Shown: positions 16,112 to 24,817, counted from the first letter of the stretch. The stretch: DNA of 60,507 nt from an uncultured Collinsella sp. (GCA_934654515.1 CAKUGA010000002.1:1-60507), one strand, 5' to 3'. Notes: generated by a model not told the origin, from the sequence alone. Numbers and translations are program-made.

Positions 16112-16889
16112 CGCGCTGCTTGGGCGCTTGGCAGCTCCGCCTGTGCGTGCCACGCAGGAGCGTTACCGCCACGAGCTCAAATATCTCATTAACGAGGGCG
16201 AGCACGCCGCGCTTGCCTGTCGCATGGCGCCGGTGTTTAAACTGGACAAGTATGCGCGGGCGGGTGGTTACACCATTCGCAGCCTGTACTTTGACGACTA
16301 CTGCAACTCGGCCTACGAGGAAAAAGACGCCGGTATTCTCATGCGCAAAAAGTATCGCGTGCGCATCTATAACGGCAGCGACAAGGTGATTAAGCTCGAG
16401 CGCAAAAAGAAGTACGGCAGCTGGATCTACAAGGAGGACGCGCCACTCACGCGTGGCGAGTTTGAGCAGATTCTGGCCGGCGACTACGACTTTTTGCTGA
16501 GGAGCCCCTATCCGCTCTGTCGCGAGTTCTACATCGAGTGCATCTGCAATATGATGCGCCCGCGGACCATCGTGGACTACGAGCGCGAGCCGTGGGTGAT
16601 GGACGAAGGTACCGTGCGCATTACCTTTGATAGCAACGTGCGTGCGGCGGTGGGAAGCTTTGACATCTTTGACGCGACGTTGCCCGCGTTGCCCGTGCTG
16701 GAGCCCGGCAAGCTGGTGATGGAGGTCAAGTTTACCGAGTTTTGCCCGCAGCTGGTGCGCGATATGGTGCCGCCGGGTGCGGCCGAACTCACGGCGGTCT
16801 CTAAGTACTGCCTGTGTTATGACAAGACCGCCTACCTGCGCGGTTTTAACTACTGGGAATCGGATTTTGGGAACCGAGGGGATATTTAG
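16098..16889 (+). CDS. VTC-domain polyphosphate polymerase-like protein
   Basis: A 263-residue tunnel-fold protein overlapping the CotH gene by 14 nt. It has the VTC hallmarks: ERYRHELKYLI near residue 21, SLYFDDY, the basic strands KKYRVRIYN and IKLERKKKYG lining the phosphate tunnel, and C-terminal KLVMEVKFTEF and YCLCYDKTAYLRG. In yeast the VTC4 domain makes polyphosphate from ATP; bacterial single-domain homologues often sit beside CotH and DUF4956 genes. No transmembrane helix is seen, so it probably acts on the cytosolic face with the downstream membrane protein. Polyphosphate synthesis is inferred, not shown. Confidence 0.9.
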   Translation: MRRASALLGRLAAPPVRATQERYRHELKYLINEGEHAALACRMAPVFKLDKYARAGGYTIRSLYFDDYCNSAYEEKDAGILMRKKYRVRIYNGSDKVIKLERKKKYGSWIYKEDAPLTRGEFEQILAGDYDFLLRSPYPLCREFYIECICNMMRPRTIVDYEREPWVMDEGTVRITFDSNVRAAVGSFDIFDATLPALPVLEPGKLVMEVKFTEFCPQLVRDMVPPGAAELTAVSKYCLCYDKTAYLRGFNYWESDFGNRGDI

Positions 16890-16892
16890 ACC

Positions 16893-17558
16893 ATGAGCAC
16901 TAGGGACTTTTTTAAGAACTCCGTCTTGGAGGCGTTTGGTCAGGTCGACCCCGCCAAGATTGGCCTGTCGCTGCTCGTGGCGCTCGCCATGGGCATCCTG
17001 ATCTACTACGTGTACAAGCGCTTTTTTACCGGCGTGGTCTATTCGCGCAGTTTTGCCGTGACGCTCGTGGGCATGTGCGTGCTCACCTGCATGGTCACGC
17101 TCGCGATCTCGACGAACGTGGTCATCTCGCTCGGTATGGTCGGTGCTCTGTCTATCGTCCGCTACCGTACGGCGGTCAAGGACCCGCTCGACCTGCTGTA
17201 TCTGTTTTGGGCCATTACCACGGGCATTACGGCGGGAGCCGGTATGTATGCGCTCGTGGGGCTCACGGCGGTGGTGATCGTGGTGATGATTGCCGGCTTT
17301 GCGAGCCACCAGGACAAGGCGCGCGTGTACATGATGGTCATCCACTACACGGGTCAGACCACCGGCGACGATATCGTGCGTGCATTTGGGCGCACCAAGT
17401 TTTCCGTCAAGTCCAAGACGATGCGCGGTGACAAGGTCGAGATGGCCGTCGAGGTGTTCTCGGACGGTGTGGATATGCCCTATGCCGACGCCATCCGCGT
17501 ACTCGATGGCGTTGAGGACCTGACGCTCATCCAATACAACGGCGAATATCACGGCTAA
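16893..17558 (+). CDS. DUF4956 membrane protein
   Basis: A 221-residue protein 3 nt after the VTC gene. Four hydrophobic segments lie at ~25-40, ~50-70, ~75-95 and ~105-135, with the conserved loop GALSIVRYRTAVKDPLDLLY between them, diagnostic of DUF4956. A C-terminal soluble domain of ~85 residues (ferredoxin-like, with a strand-rich pattern) follows. The VTC-DUF4956 pair recurs in bacteria; by analogy with yeast VTC it could be the membrane channel moving polyphosphate or a phosphorylated product. It is the last gene of the operon. Confidence 0.9.
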   Translation: MSTRDFFKNSVLEAFGQVDPAKIGLSLLVALAMGILIYYVYKRFFTGVVYSRSFAVTLVGMCVLTCMVTLAISTNVVISLGMVGALSIVRYRTAVKDPLDLLYLFWAITTGITAGAGMYALVGLTAVVIVVMIAGFASHQDKARVYMMVIHYTGQTTGDDIVRAFGRTKFSVKSKTMRGDKVEMAVEVFSDGVDMPYADAIRVLDGVEDLTLIQYNGEYHG

Positions 17559-17564
17559 TTTTGT

Positions 17565-17588
17565 TCCGGCGTTCTAACGAACGCCGGA
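17565..17588 (+). terminator. Hairpin at the end of the pel operon
   Basis: TCCGGCGTTC-TAAC-GAACGCCGGA forms a perfect 10-bp stem 6 nt after the DUF4956 stop. There is no T tract after it, so it may act as an mRNA 3' stabiliser or a Rho-assisted site. It is followed by GCTCGACGCTGC, a string that also follows the hairpin after sigA. Confidence 0.55.
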
Positions 17589-17670
17589 CCGCTCGACGCT
17601 GCTTGCGCTGACGTTTTCTCGACCTGGGTGGGCTGGTCTTGGTTTGGTTTTATGTAAGGGATGGTGCCGC

Positions 17671-18675
17671 GTGGACGTGCAACAGCTAGAAGAGTCCTGG
17701 GCTGCAAGGGCCGGCGCACGTGAGGCGCGTCTTGTTGCGGCCTCGCACGTGCCGGCGGCGCTGTCGCTACTGGGGATTGTGCGTCCCAGCGATCGCCTGG
17801 TCGTGTTTGCCGATGACTTTGCCGATGACTTTGCCGATGCGTTTGCGCGCGGCTTTGATGCCTGCGACGTTGTGCTCGTGGGGGAGCCGTCGGTTGCGGC
17901 GTTTGCCGCCGCGTCCGAGGGTTTTGATGCTTCGTTTGATGATGGCGGGTCGCATCTGTGGTGGTTCGTCAATTCCATCGGCGGGTTTGGCCTGCTTGTA
18001 CCCGATCTTCGTGCCCTGGGCCGCGCGGCTCGCGAGGCGCATGCGCTGCTTGTGGTGGATAACACCGTGGCAGGTGTTTTTGGATGCGATCCGTTGCGCT
18101 TGGGTGCCGCGCTGTCGCTCGAGGCACTCGACCGTGTGTGTGTCGGCGAAGCTCCGCGCAAGCTCGTCGCCGTCTCGGTGGCGCGCTCGCAGCTCAAGCG
18201 CCATCGCGTGGATGCCGCCGCAGAGTGCGCACACGCGTTGCTTGCGGACTGCGGTGCGTCTGCGCTTGGCCTGTCTGCCGAGGAGACCGACGTGCTAGAA
18301 CGTGGGCTGTCCTCGCTCGATGCTCGCATGCAGGCGCACTTCGATCGCGCCCGTGCGCTGGCCGAGTATCTGGCTGCCAACGAGATGGTGCGCAACGTGC
18401 GCTATCCCGGGCTGAGCTCGCATCCCGACCATGCGGTTGCAACGGGAATCCTCGAGCACGGCTTTGGCCCGGCAGTTGAGTTTGACCTTATCGAGCGAAG
18501 TGCGGGTGAGCTGTTCGACACATTGCCGGGGGAGTTCCGCACGTCGCCCGCCGGCGGCGCAACGACACGCCTTTCGGCCCCACGCGGCAAGCAGGGGAGC
18601 ACCATCCGCCTCTTCGCCGGCACCGACGACCCCCTGCAGGTGGCTGCCACTCTCGATAACGCCCTTCGCAAGTAG
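17671..18675 (+). CDS. Divergent Cys/Met-metabolism PLP-enzyme homologue
   Basis: GTG 17671 is the likely start (AAGGGATGG upstream), giving 334 residues versus ~380-400 for the family. The fold is recognisable from LLVVDNTVAGVFGCDPLRLGA, matching the DNT(F/W) PLP-site strand of cystathionine gamma-synthase/beta-lyase enzymes, and from the C-terminal NVRYPGLSSHPDHAVA and ETDVLERGLSSLDARM segments. The lysine-bearing SxTKY motif is not present; the aligned region reads VGEAPRKLVAVSVA, so the Schiff-base Lys is either the Lys of APRK or lost. Residues FADDFADDFADAFA come from a 12-bp tandem repeat near 17807. It may be a pseudo-enzyme or a changed specificity. Confidence 0.7.
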   Translation: MDVQQLEESWAARAGAREARLVAASHVPAALSLLGIVRPSDRLVVFADDFADDFADAFARGFDACDVVLVGEPSVAAFAAASEGFDASFDDGGSHLWWFVNSIGGFGLLVPDLRALGRAAREAHALLVVDNTVAGVFGCDPLRLGAALSLEALDRVCVGEAPRKLVAVSVARSQLKRHRVDAAAECAHALLADCGASALGLSAEETDVLERGLSSLDARMQAHFDRARALAEYLAANEMVRNVRYPGLSSHPDHAVATGILEHGFGPAVEFDLIERSAGELFDTLPGEFRTSPAGGATTRLSAPRGKQGSTIRLFAGTDDPLQVAATLDNALRK

Positions 18676-18689
18676 CTAATCGGGGTCTG

Positions 18690-18850
18690 TGTCACGAAAA
18701 CGGCCTTTTTACTACGTTTAAGCAATAGGGGTCGACCACACCCGCCTATTTTGAAAATTACCAAGCTGTTTACCAGCGGTTTTAATTTCATAATGTCCGG
18801 TATGGTCGTGGGTATTCAACTAAACGTAGTAGATGGGCCCGTTTTGTGGC
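18690..18850. repeat. Imperfect inverted-repeat element between convergent genes
   Basis: ACTACGTTTA (18711-18720) is mirrored perfectly at 18821-18830. Flanking arms GAAAACGGCC (18696-18705) and GGCCCGTTTT (around 18836-18845) match with one inserted base. The interior is AT-richer and contains further weak dyads. It fills most of the gap between the PLP-enzyme stop and the stop of the minus-strand regulator. It could be a MITE-like repeat or a bidirectional transcription end structure. Confidence 0.5.
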
Positions 18851-18898
18851 GCGAGCCTCAACCCGAGGGCGCTGTGGGCTAAAAACCGCCTAAAAGGA

Positions 18899-19246
18899 CT
18901 ACTCCGCGTTGATGCTGGCGATGAGGACGTCGGCTTTGGCGGCTATGGCCTGGTTGATGTCAGCCTGCAGCTCCTCGTACACCGCTATGGCGCGTTCGCC
19001 GGCCGGCGTGAGCGTGGACCCGCGGGCGCCGTCGCGCTCGATGAGCTTGCAACCCAGCTGTCCTTCTGCCTCATTCACGATGCGCCACGCTTTGGAATAT
19101 GCCATGCCCATGCTCTTGGCGGCGCGGTTGAGCGAGTGCTCGCGCGCGATGCCCTGCAGCAGCAAGACGCAACCGTGGCCGAACACGCCCGGCAGGTCTT
19201 TGTCGCACGCTTGAATGACCAACTTTGCCGTCGTCTTGTACTTCAT
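18899..19246 (-). CDS. ModE-like winged-helix regulator without effector domain
   Basis: A 115-residue protein containing little beyond the N-terminal ModE/LysR-type winged helix-turn-helix: LLLQGIAREHSLNRAAKSMGMAYSKAWRIVNEAE, then LGCKLIERDGARGSTLTPAGE for the wing. The TOBE (molybdate-binding) domains of full ModE are absent; such short versions are common and are usually annotated as molybdenum-dependent or LysR-family regulators. No molybdate transport gene is near, so the signal is unknown. It is transcribed away from guaB, and the two share a 192-bp upstream region. RNA-level regulation of guaB by it is possible but unsupported. Confidence 0.8.
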   Translation of the reverse strand: MKYKTTAKLVIQACDKDLPGVFGHGCVLLLQGIAREHSLNRAAKSMGMAYSKAWRIVNEAEGQLGCKLIERDGARGSTLTPAGERAIAVYEELQADINQAIAAKADVLIASINAE

Positions 19247-19438
19247 ACGCCCACGTCTCCCCGCTAAAGTGTTTGCTGGGCAAACGCAAAGCCTGCGTCA
19301 AACCCTCGTGTGCTCTTCTTAAATCATGCATTGTAGCAGTCAAAGTGCGTTAAGATACTTCCCCAGTATTGGGCGCCCAAGGTTGGGCTGGGTCCTACGA
19401 GGCCTGCAGCCGACCGGTCGCATGGAAAAAGGAGAAAC

Positions 19439-20950
19439 ATGGCTACGTTCTTTCCCGGTGAGTCCCACACGTTTTCGGAGTATCTGCTGGTCCCTGGTTA
19501 TTCGTCCTCGCAGTGCATCCCCAACAACGTCTCTCTTAAGACGCCGCTAACCCGCTTCAAGCGCGGTGAGAAGCCGGCAATCACCCTGAACATCCCCATG
19601 GTTTCCGCCATCATGCAGTCCGTCTCGGGCGTCGACATGGGTGTCGCGCTCGCTACCGAGGGTGGCCTGTCCTTCATTTACGGTTCCCAGACCCCCGAGT
19701 CCGAGGCCGCCATGGTCAAGGCCGTCAAGGATCACAAGGCCGGCTTCGTTCAGTCCGATTCCACGCTGACCCCCGACATGACCATGGAGCAGGTCATCGA
19801 GCTCAAGGAGAAGACTGGCCACTCCACCATGCCGGTCACCGATGACGGTACCCCCAAGGGCAAGCTCCTGGGCATTGTCACCAGTCGCGACTATCGCCCC
19901 AGCCGCGATGACCACCAGAAGAAGGTCTCCGAGTTCATGACCCCGCGCGAGCAGCTCATCGTGGGCGACAAGAACATCAGCCTCAAGGTCGCCAACGACG
20001 TCATCTGGGACAACAAGCTCAACGCTCTGCCCATCGTCGACGACAACGATCACCTTATGGGCATCGTCTTCCGCAAGGACTACGACAGCCACAAGACCAA
20101 CCCCAACGAGTTGCTCGATAACGACAAGCGCTATATGGTCGGCGCCGGCATCAACACCCGCGACTATGCCGAGCGCGTGCCGCTGCTCATCGAGGCCGGT
20201 GCCGATGTCCTGTGCATCGACTCCTCCGAGGGCTTCAGCGAGTGGCAGAAGCGCACCATCGAGTGGATCCGCGCCAACTACGGAGAGGACGTCAAGGTCG
20301 GTGCCGGTAACGTTGTCGACGCCGAGGGCTTCCGCTTCCTGGCCGACTGCGGTGCCGACTTCATCAAGGTCGGTATCGGCGGCGGTTCCATCTGCATCAC
20401 CCGCGAGACCAAGGGCATCGGCCGCGGCCAGGCCACCGCGCTGATCGACGTCTGCCGCGCTCGTGATGAGTACTACGAGGAGACTGGCATCTACGTGCCC
20501 GTGTGCTCCGACGGCGGTATCGTCTACGACTACCACATGACGCTCGCCCTTGCCATGGGTGCCGACTTTATGATGTTGGGCCGTTACTTCGCTCGCTTTG
20601 ACGAGAGCCCTACCGAGCGCGTCAACGTGAACGGTCAGTACATGAAGGAGTACTGGGGCGAGGGTTCTGCGCGTGCCCGCAACTGGCAGCGCTACGACTT
20701 GGGCGGCGCCGCGAAGCTCAGCTTCGTCGAGGGCGTCGACTCTTACGTTCCCTATGCCGGCTCCCTCAAGGACGGCGTGGGCGGCACGCTCTACAAGGTC
20801 AAGTCCACGATGTGCAACTGCGGCGCTCTCTCGATCCCCGAGCTCCAGGAAAAGGCACGCCTGACCTTGGTCAGCTCCACCTCCATCGTCGAAGGCGGCG
20901 CCCACGACGTTGTCGTGAAAGACTCTCAGCAGTCTGTGTCTTATCGATAG
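19439..20950 (+). CDS. guaB: IMP dehydrogenase
   Basis: A 503-residue enzyme converting IMP to XMP with NAD, the committing step of GMP synthesis. It shows the N-terminal barrel start ([13 protein letters not shown]), [12 protein letters not shown], a two-CBS-domain insertion (~100-230, [20 protein letters not shown] and [14 protein letters not shown]), and the catalytic loop [12 protein letters not shown] with nucleophile Cys319, followed by the mobile flap region and [20 protein letters not shown] precedes the ATG. Monocistronic, ended by a strong hairpin. Confidence 0.97.
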   Translation: MATFFPGESHTFSEYLLVPGYSSSQCIPNNVSLKTPLTRFKRGEKPAITLNIPMVSAIMQSVSGVDMGVALATEGGLSFIYGSQTPESEAAMVKAVKDHKAGFVQSDSTLTPDMTMEQVIELKEKTGHSTMPVTDDGTPKGKLLGIVTSRDYRPSRDDHQKKVSEFMTPREQLIVGDKNISLKVANDVIWDNKLNALPIVDDNDHLMGIVFRKDYDSHKTNPNELLDNDKRYMVGAGINTRDYAERVPLLIEAGADVLCIDSSEGFSEWQKRTIEWIRANYGEDVKVGAGNVVDAEGFRFLADCGADFIKVGIGGGSICITRETKGIGRGQATALIDVCRARDEYYEETGIYVPVCSDGGIVYDYHMTLALAMGADFMMLGRYFARFDESPTERVNVNGQYMKEYWGEGSARARNWQRYDLGGAAKLSFVEGVDSYVPYAGSLKDGVGGTLYKVKSTMCNCGALSIPELQEKARLTLVSSTSIVEGGAHDVVVKDSQQSVSYR

Positions 20951-20998
20951 GATAAGAGCTGCACATAGAGGTTGAGTATCAACCACGTTATTAAGATA

Positions 20999-21033
20999 AA
21001 GCGAGATGCCTGCAAGTTGCAGGCATCTCGCTT
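20999..21033 (+). terminator. Terminator after guaB
   Basis: GCGAGATGCCTGCAA and TTGCAGGCATCTCGC form a perfect 15-bp stem (17 bp with flanking AA/TT), followed by a T-containing tail (TTGTTGTATTTG). The perfect symmetry suggests that it works in both directions. Confidence 0.8.
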
Positions 21034-21064
21034 GTTGTATTTGCTATCATCAGTCGAGTCAACC

Positions 21065-21190
21065 TTAGGGTCGGGCGGCTTAGCTTTGTTCGCTACAAGT
21101 TCCGCACGCAAAGAAGAGCACTTGATGTGCTCTTCGTCTTGCGCAGGACTGTCCGCAGTAGCGAATAAAGCTAAGCCGACCGACCCCATT
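21065..21190 (+). promoter_or_regulatory. Nested inverted-repeat leader before leuS
   Basis: An outer stem pairs GGCTTAGCTTT (21077-21087) with AAAGCTAAGCC (21167-21177) and TTCGCTA (21089-21095) with TAGCGAA (21159-21165), one G-U between them. The arms continue outward through a CGGTCGG-like region. An inner 9-bp hairpin GAAGAGCAC-TTGAT-GTGCTCTTC spans 21113-21135. Together they can fold nearly the whole 125-nt leader ending ~20 nt before the leuS ATG. No T-box core (TGGNACCGCG) is present, so it is not a classical aminoacyl-tRNA riboswitch. It may be a new leader RNA or an inserted MITE-like element. Confidence 0.6.
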
Positions 21191-21209
21191 AAAGATTAAA
21201 GGAGCTGAT

Positions 21210-23786
21210 ATGTGCGATTGCACAGATCATAAGGACGAGATCCCTGCTTACGACGCGCAGGCCATTGAGTCCAAGTGGATGAAGGCCTGGGAGGACTCCA
21301 ACCTCTTTGCCGTCGACACCGACGCCAGCAAGCCCAAGAAGTACGTGCTCGAGATGTTCCCGTATCCGTCGGGCGACCTGCACATGGGCCACGCGCGCAA
21401 CTACACCATCGGCGATGCCATGGCCCGTCAGGCCCGCATGCGCGGCTACGACGTGTTGCATCCCATCGGCTTCGACGCCTTTGGCCTGCCCGCGGAGAAC
21501 GCCGCCATCAAGCACAATACGCAGGCTGCCGCCTGGACGTATAAGAACATGGACCAGGCGCTCGCCACGATGAAGCGCATGGGCTTCTCCTACGATCTGG
21601 ATCGCATGGTCAAGACCTGCAGCCCCGACTACTATCGCTGGGGTCAGTGGATTTTTGAGAAGTTGTGGGAAAAGGGCCTGGTCTACCGTAAGAAGAACCC
21701 GGTCAACTGGTGCCCCACCTGCAAGACCGTTTTGGCAAACGAGCAGGTGACCGAGGGCAAGTGCTGGCGCTGCGGCACCGAGCCCGAGAAGCGCGACCTG
21801 GAGCAGTGGTACTTCAAGATCACCGAGTACTCCCAGGAGCTGCTCGACGACCTGGAGAAGCTCCCCGGCTGGCCCGAGCGCGTCAAGCAGATGCAGGCCA
21901 ACTGGATCGGCCGCTCCGAGGGCGCCGAGGTCGACTTTACCCTGTGCGATAAGGATGGCGAGCCCATCGAGGGCGACGAGGGTAAGATCACCGTCTTCAC
22001 CACGCGTGCCGATACGCTCTTTGGCGTCTCCTTCTTTGTCCTGGCTCCCGAGTACGCCCGTCTGCACGAGCTCGTCGAGGGCACGGAGTACGAGGAGGCC
22101 GTCACCAAGATCGTCGAGGACTCCAAGCATATCTCTGCCGTCGAGCGTGCCCAGGGCACCCTCGAGAAGCACGGTGCCTTTACGGGCCGCTACGTCGTGA
22201 ACCCCGTCAACGGCGAGAAAGTCCCCGTGTGGGTTGCCGACTACGTCGTGGCCGACTATGGTACCGGCGCCGTCATGGCCGTTCCTTGCGGCGACCAGCG
22301 CGACTTTGAGTTCGCCCGCAAGTACGACCTGCCCATCGTGCCGATTATCCTGGACGATGACGACCGCGCTGCCGTCGAGGCCAGCGGCGAGACCATCGAT
22401 ACCTTCCATGCCGAGACCGTCGACTGGGATTGCGCCCACGCTGCCGAGGGCACGCTCGTCCAGTCCGGCAAGTACACCGGCATGCGCGGCGGCAAGCACT
22501 CCGAGGGCGAGGCTGCGATCGTGGCCGATCTCGAGGCCATGGGCTGCGGCCGTCGCAAGGTCGAGTTCCGCCTGCGCGACTGGCTCATCTCCCGCCAGCG
22601 TTATTGGGGCAACCCCATCCCGGCCATCCACTGCGAGCACTGCGGCATCGTGCCCGTGCCCGAGGACCAGCTGCCGGTGACGCTGCCCGAGAACCTTGAC
22701 CTGGGTGCCGGCGAGACCCTCGCCGAGTGCAAGGAGTTCTACGAGACCACCTGCCCGGTCTGCGGCCGCCCGGCCAAGCGCGAGACCGATACCATGGACA
22801 CCTTCACCTGCTCTAGCTGGTATTACCTGCGCTATACCGACCCGCACAACACCGAGCTGCCCTTCTCCCGTGAGGCGGCCGATCGTTGGATGCCCGTCGA
22901 TAACTACATCGGTGGCATCGAGCATGCCATTCTGCACCTGCTCTACAGCCGCTTCTTTACCAAGGCACTGCGCGACCTGGGCCTGCTGAACGTGGACGAG
23001 CCCTTCACCAACCTGCTGTGCCAGGGCATGGTCAAGGACGAGAACGGCGACACCATGTCCAAGTCCAAGGGCAACGTCGTGCCCCCGAGCTCGGTCATCG
23101 AGCCCTACGGCGCCGATACCATGCGTCTGGCGATTCTGTTTATCGCCCCGCCCGAGAAGGACTTTGACTGGGATCCCAAGGCCGTCGAGGGCGCCAACCG
23201 CTTCATCAAGCGCGCCTGGCGTATCGTGTGGCAGCTCGTCCAGTCCGGCGACGCCAACGTTGCCTTCGATAAGTCCGTGCTCAACGAGGCTGCGATGAAG
23301 CTCTATCGCGAGCGTCACCGCACCATCGCCAAGTGCACCGAGGACTACGACCGCGGCCAGTTCAACACCGCGATTTCGGCCGTCATGGAGCTCGTCAACG
23401 CGGCGAGCGCCTACCTCAACGCCACCGAGGGCGCTGCCCGCGACAAGGCGCTGTGCTACGGCGTGGCCAAGGACATCGTGAGCGTCCTTGCCCCCATCTG
23501 CCCGTTCTGGGCCGACGAGCTGTGGCACGAGGCACTCGGCTGCGAGGGCAACGCCTACACCGCCGCCTGGCCCGAGTTCGACCTGGCCGAGTCCATCGAG
23601 GACACGGTGCAGATCGTCGTCCAGGTGCTCGGCAAGGTCCGTGGTCGTATTGACGTGGCCCGCGACGCCTCCAACGAGGAGATGCAGGCTGCCGCCGAGG
23701 CCGCTGTCGCCAAGTGGCTCGAGGGCAAGACGGTTGTCAAGGCCATCTGCGTGCCCGGCAAGTTGGTCAACCTGGTGGTCAAGTAA
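21210..23786 (+). CDS. leuS: Leucyl-tRNA synthetase
   Basis: An 858-residue class Ia synthetase charging tRNA-Leu. The HIGH motif is HMGH (residues 58-61), the KMSKS loop appears as TMSKSKGN (~615-622). The CP1 editing domain is between (~225-415), with TRADTLFG and [13 protein letters not shown]. Zinc-type cysteine clusters (CPTC...CWRCG, ~170-190, and CEHCG...CPVCG) are present. The C-terminal ends in the VRGRIDV...[16 protein letters not shown] extension. AAAGGAG precedes the ATG. Confidence 0.98.
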   Translation: MCDCTDHKDEIPAYDAQAIESKWMKAWEDSNLFAVDTDASKPKKYVLEMFPYPSGDLHMGHARNYTIGDAMARQARMRGYDVLHPIGFDAFGLPAENAAIKHNTQAAAWTYKNMDQALATMKRMGFSYDLDRMVKTCSPDYYRWGQWIFEKLWEKGLVYRKKNPVNWCPTCKTVLANEQVTEGKCWRCGTEPEKRDLEQWYFKITEYSQELLDDLEKLPGWPERVKQMQANWIGRSEGAEVDFTLCDKDGEPIEGDEGKITVFTTRADTLFGVSFFVLAPEYARLHELVEGTEYEEAVTKIVEDSKHISAVERAQGTLEKHGAFTGRYVVNPVNGEKVPVWVADYVVADYGTGAVMAVPCGDQRDFEFARKYDLPIVPIILDDDDRAAVEASGETIDTFHAETVDWDCAHAAEGTLVQSGKYTGMRGGKHSEGEAAIVADLEAMGCGRRKVEFRLRDWLISRQRYWGNPIPAIHCEHCGIVPVPEDQLPVTLPENLDLGAGETLAECKEFYETTCPVCGRPAKRETDTMDTFTCSSWYYLRYTDPHNTELPFSREAADRWMPVDNYIGGIEHAILHLLYSRFFTKALRDLGLLNVDEPFTNLLCQGMVKDENGDTMSKSKGNVVPPSSVIEPYGADTMRLAILFIAPPEKDFDWDPKAVEGANRFIKRAWRIVWQLVQSGDANVAFDKSVLNEAAMKLYRERHRTIAKCTEDYDRGQFNTAISAVMELVNAASAYLNATEGAARDKALCYGVAKDIVSVLAPICPFWADELWHEALGCEGNAYTAAWPEFDLAESIEDTVQIVVQVLGKVRGRIDVARDASNEEMQAAAEAAVAKWLEGKTVVKAICVPGKLVNLVVK

Positions 23787-23811
23787 GCACTGTGCGCAAA
23801 GCTGATACGTA

Positions 23812-23850
23812 AAAGACGAGGGGCGGTCCGGTTGGATCGCCCCTCGTTTT
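23812..23850 (+). terminator. Terminator after leuS
   Basis: ACGAGGGGCGGTCC / GGATCGCCCCTCGT forms a 14-bp stem with one mismatch or wobble and a GGTT loop, followed by TTTTGCGTT. It could also serve the convergent lipoprotein gene, whose stop is at 23896. Confidence 0.85.
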
Positions 23851-23895
23851 GCGTTGTGTGTCCGTGTTGTCTTGGCGTGTGCCTCGCACCGCCTT

Positions 23896-24468
23896 CTACG
23901 GAATGTGTACCAGGTCCCTAAAGTAGACGTTGCCCGTTGCCTCCTCGAACATCCAGATGTTGAGGTAGATGTCGTTGAGGTCGTTGTTTACATCAAAGTC
24001 GGGGTCGTCGAAGGTGCCCACAAAGGTAAGCATGGCGTGCGTTTCCTCGCCCGCCGCGACTGGCTGGCGCATGCGTACGTCGCGGATCACACCGTTGACG
24101 TAGGCGCAGGAGTCTACATCGCCAAACATCATGTCTACACCGGTGTTGTTGGCCACCGTAAAGACGAGCGCGGCGTCGCCGTAGCCATCCGTGTCCTTGC
24201 CCACGCAGGTGACATGGACGTTCTCATCCGCCTCAAGGTCGATGGGGAACTGTTCTTGGGGTTCGGGACCCAGTCCCTGGGGATCGACGATGTCTTCGTT
24301 AATTTTGTCGAAGCTCTCCGATGGCGTCGTTTTCTCGATGGCTTTGGTGCTGCCAGGATCCGGTTCGCATGTTCCGGTTTTGCTGTTCGTCTTGCCGCAG
24401 CCTACGAGGGCCAACGAGCACGTTGCGATGGCGAGCGCAGTCATGCAGAGGGTGCCTAGGCGTTTCAT
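23896..24468 (-). CDS. Secreted lipoprotein of unknown function
   Basis: A 190-residue protein with a lipoprotein signal: MKR, hydrophobic core and lipobox LALVGC (Cys24). A disordered Ser/Thr/Pro-rich linker (~25-75) leads to a beta-sandwich-like domain (~80-190) with alternating hydrophobic strands (AALVFTVANNTGVDMMF; THAMLTFVGTF; YLNIWMFEEAT), similar in style to DUF5067-type extracellular Ig-like domains. No enzymatic motif is visible. It lies alone between leuS and the rimP operon. Its ligand and partner are unknown. Confidence 0.7.
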   Translation of the reverse strand: MKRLGTLCMTALAIATCSLALVGCGKTNSKTGTCEPDPGSTKAIEKTTPSESFDKINEDIVDPQGLGPEPQEQFPIDLEADENVHVTCVGKDTDGYGDAALVFTVANNTGVDMMFGDVDSCAYVNGVIRDVRMRQPVAAGEETHAMLTFVGTFDDPDFDVNNDLNDIYLNIWMFEEATGNVYFRDLVHIP

Positions 24469-24730
24469 GGGTGCCTCCTTGCCGTAGAGGATTTGGAAAG
24501 GTTCGTCGTTGCGCGACTTATTGGCCGGCTTGTTGCGGAATGTCCCTTAGCGTAAGTCTGATCGATAAGGGCTCGGGGAGGAATGCCCTTGGGGTCCGAA
24601 CAGACCTGTGGGTTGGGACGCATGGCCAGTTTTGGGACTGTTGAGGGCGCGCCGCATGGGGTTCCTCGGTCAATTGTCCTATTCTTGTGGAGAACCTGTG
24701 CGCACACTGACCTGCAGATTCGTACTGTGC
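24469..24730. other. Divergent intergenic region, no gene recognised
   Basis: This stretch holds the promoter region of the minus-strand lipoprotein and sequence leading to the rimP promoter. A small dyad (CCCTTA ... TAAGGG, around 24543-24571) is present. No reading frame here has recognisable protein character. Confidence 0.45.
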
Positions 24731-24759
24731 TTGCGCGTTTCCGCAGCTATTGGTATAGT
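24731..24759 (+). promoter_or_regulatory. Promoter of the rimP-nusA-infB operon
   Basis: TTGCGC (24731-24736) and TATAGT (24754-24759) are spaced by 17 bp, with TGG immediately before the -10 giving a near-extended -10. It is the best sigma-70 match upstream of rimP. Confidence 0.6.
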
Positions 24760-24786
24760 TTGCTTGCAAATGAAGTTGTAATTGAA

Positions 24787-24817
24787 AGAAGTGGGGTTTC
24801 GGCCCCGCTTCTTTTTT
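24787..24817 (+). terminator. Leader attenuator-like hairpin before rimP
   Basis: AAGAAGTGGGG (24786-24796) pairs with CCCCGCTTCTT (24803-24813), loop TTTCGG, followed by a T tract, lying between the promoter and the rimP ribosome binding site. A terminator-like stem at this place fits attenuation of the nusA operon, where NusA can regulate its own transcript. Confidence 0.65.

Noticed and set aside
16098..16889. CYTH/adenylate cyclase or triphosphatase reading of the VTC gene
   Set aside because: The fold family is related, but ERYRHELKY, the basic strands and pairing with DUF4956 match VTC proteins better; no ExExK start is present.
17806..17845. Frameshift or sequencing error in the tandem GCCGATGACTTT repeat
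   Set aside because: The repeat unit is 12 bp, so the frame is kept and downstream homology remains in phase.
21065..21190. T-box riboswitch upstream of leuS
   Set aside because: No TGGNACCGCG-type T-box, no specifier-loop layout and no terminator/antiterminator pair that fits; kept only as an unexplained structured leader.
21189..23528. Minus-strand open frame of 779 codons antisense to leuS
   Set aside because: Antisense shadow of a synthetase with all class I motifs on the plus strand.
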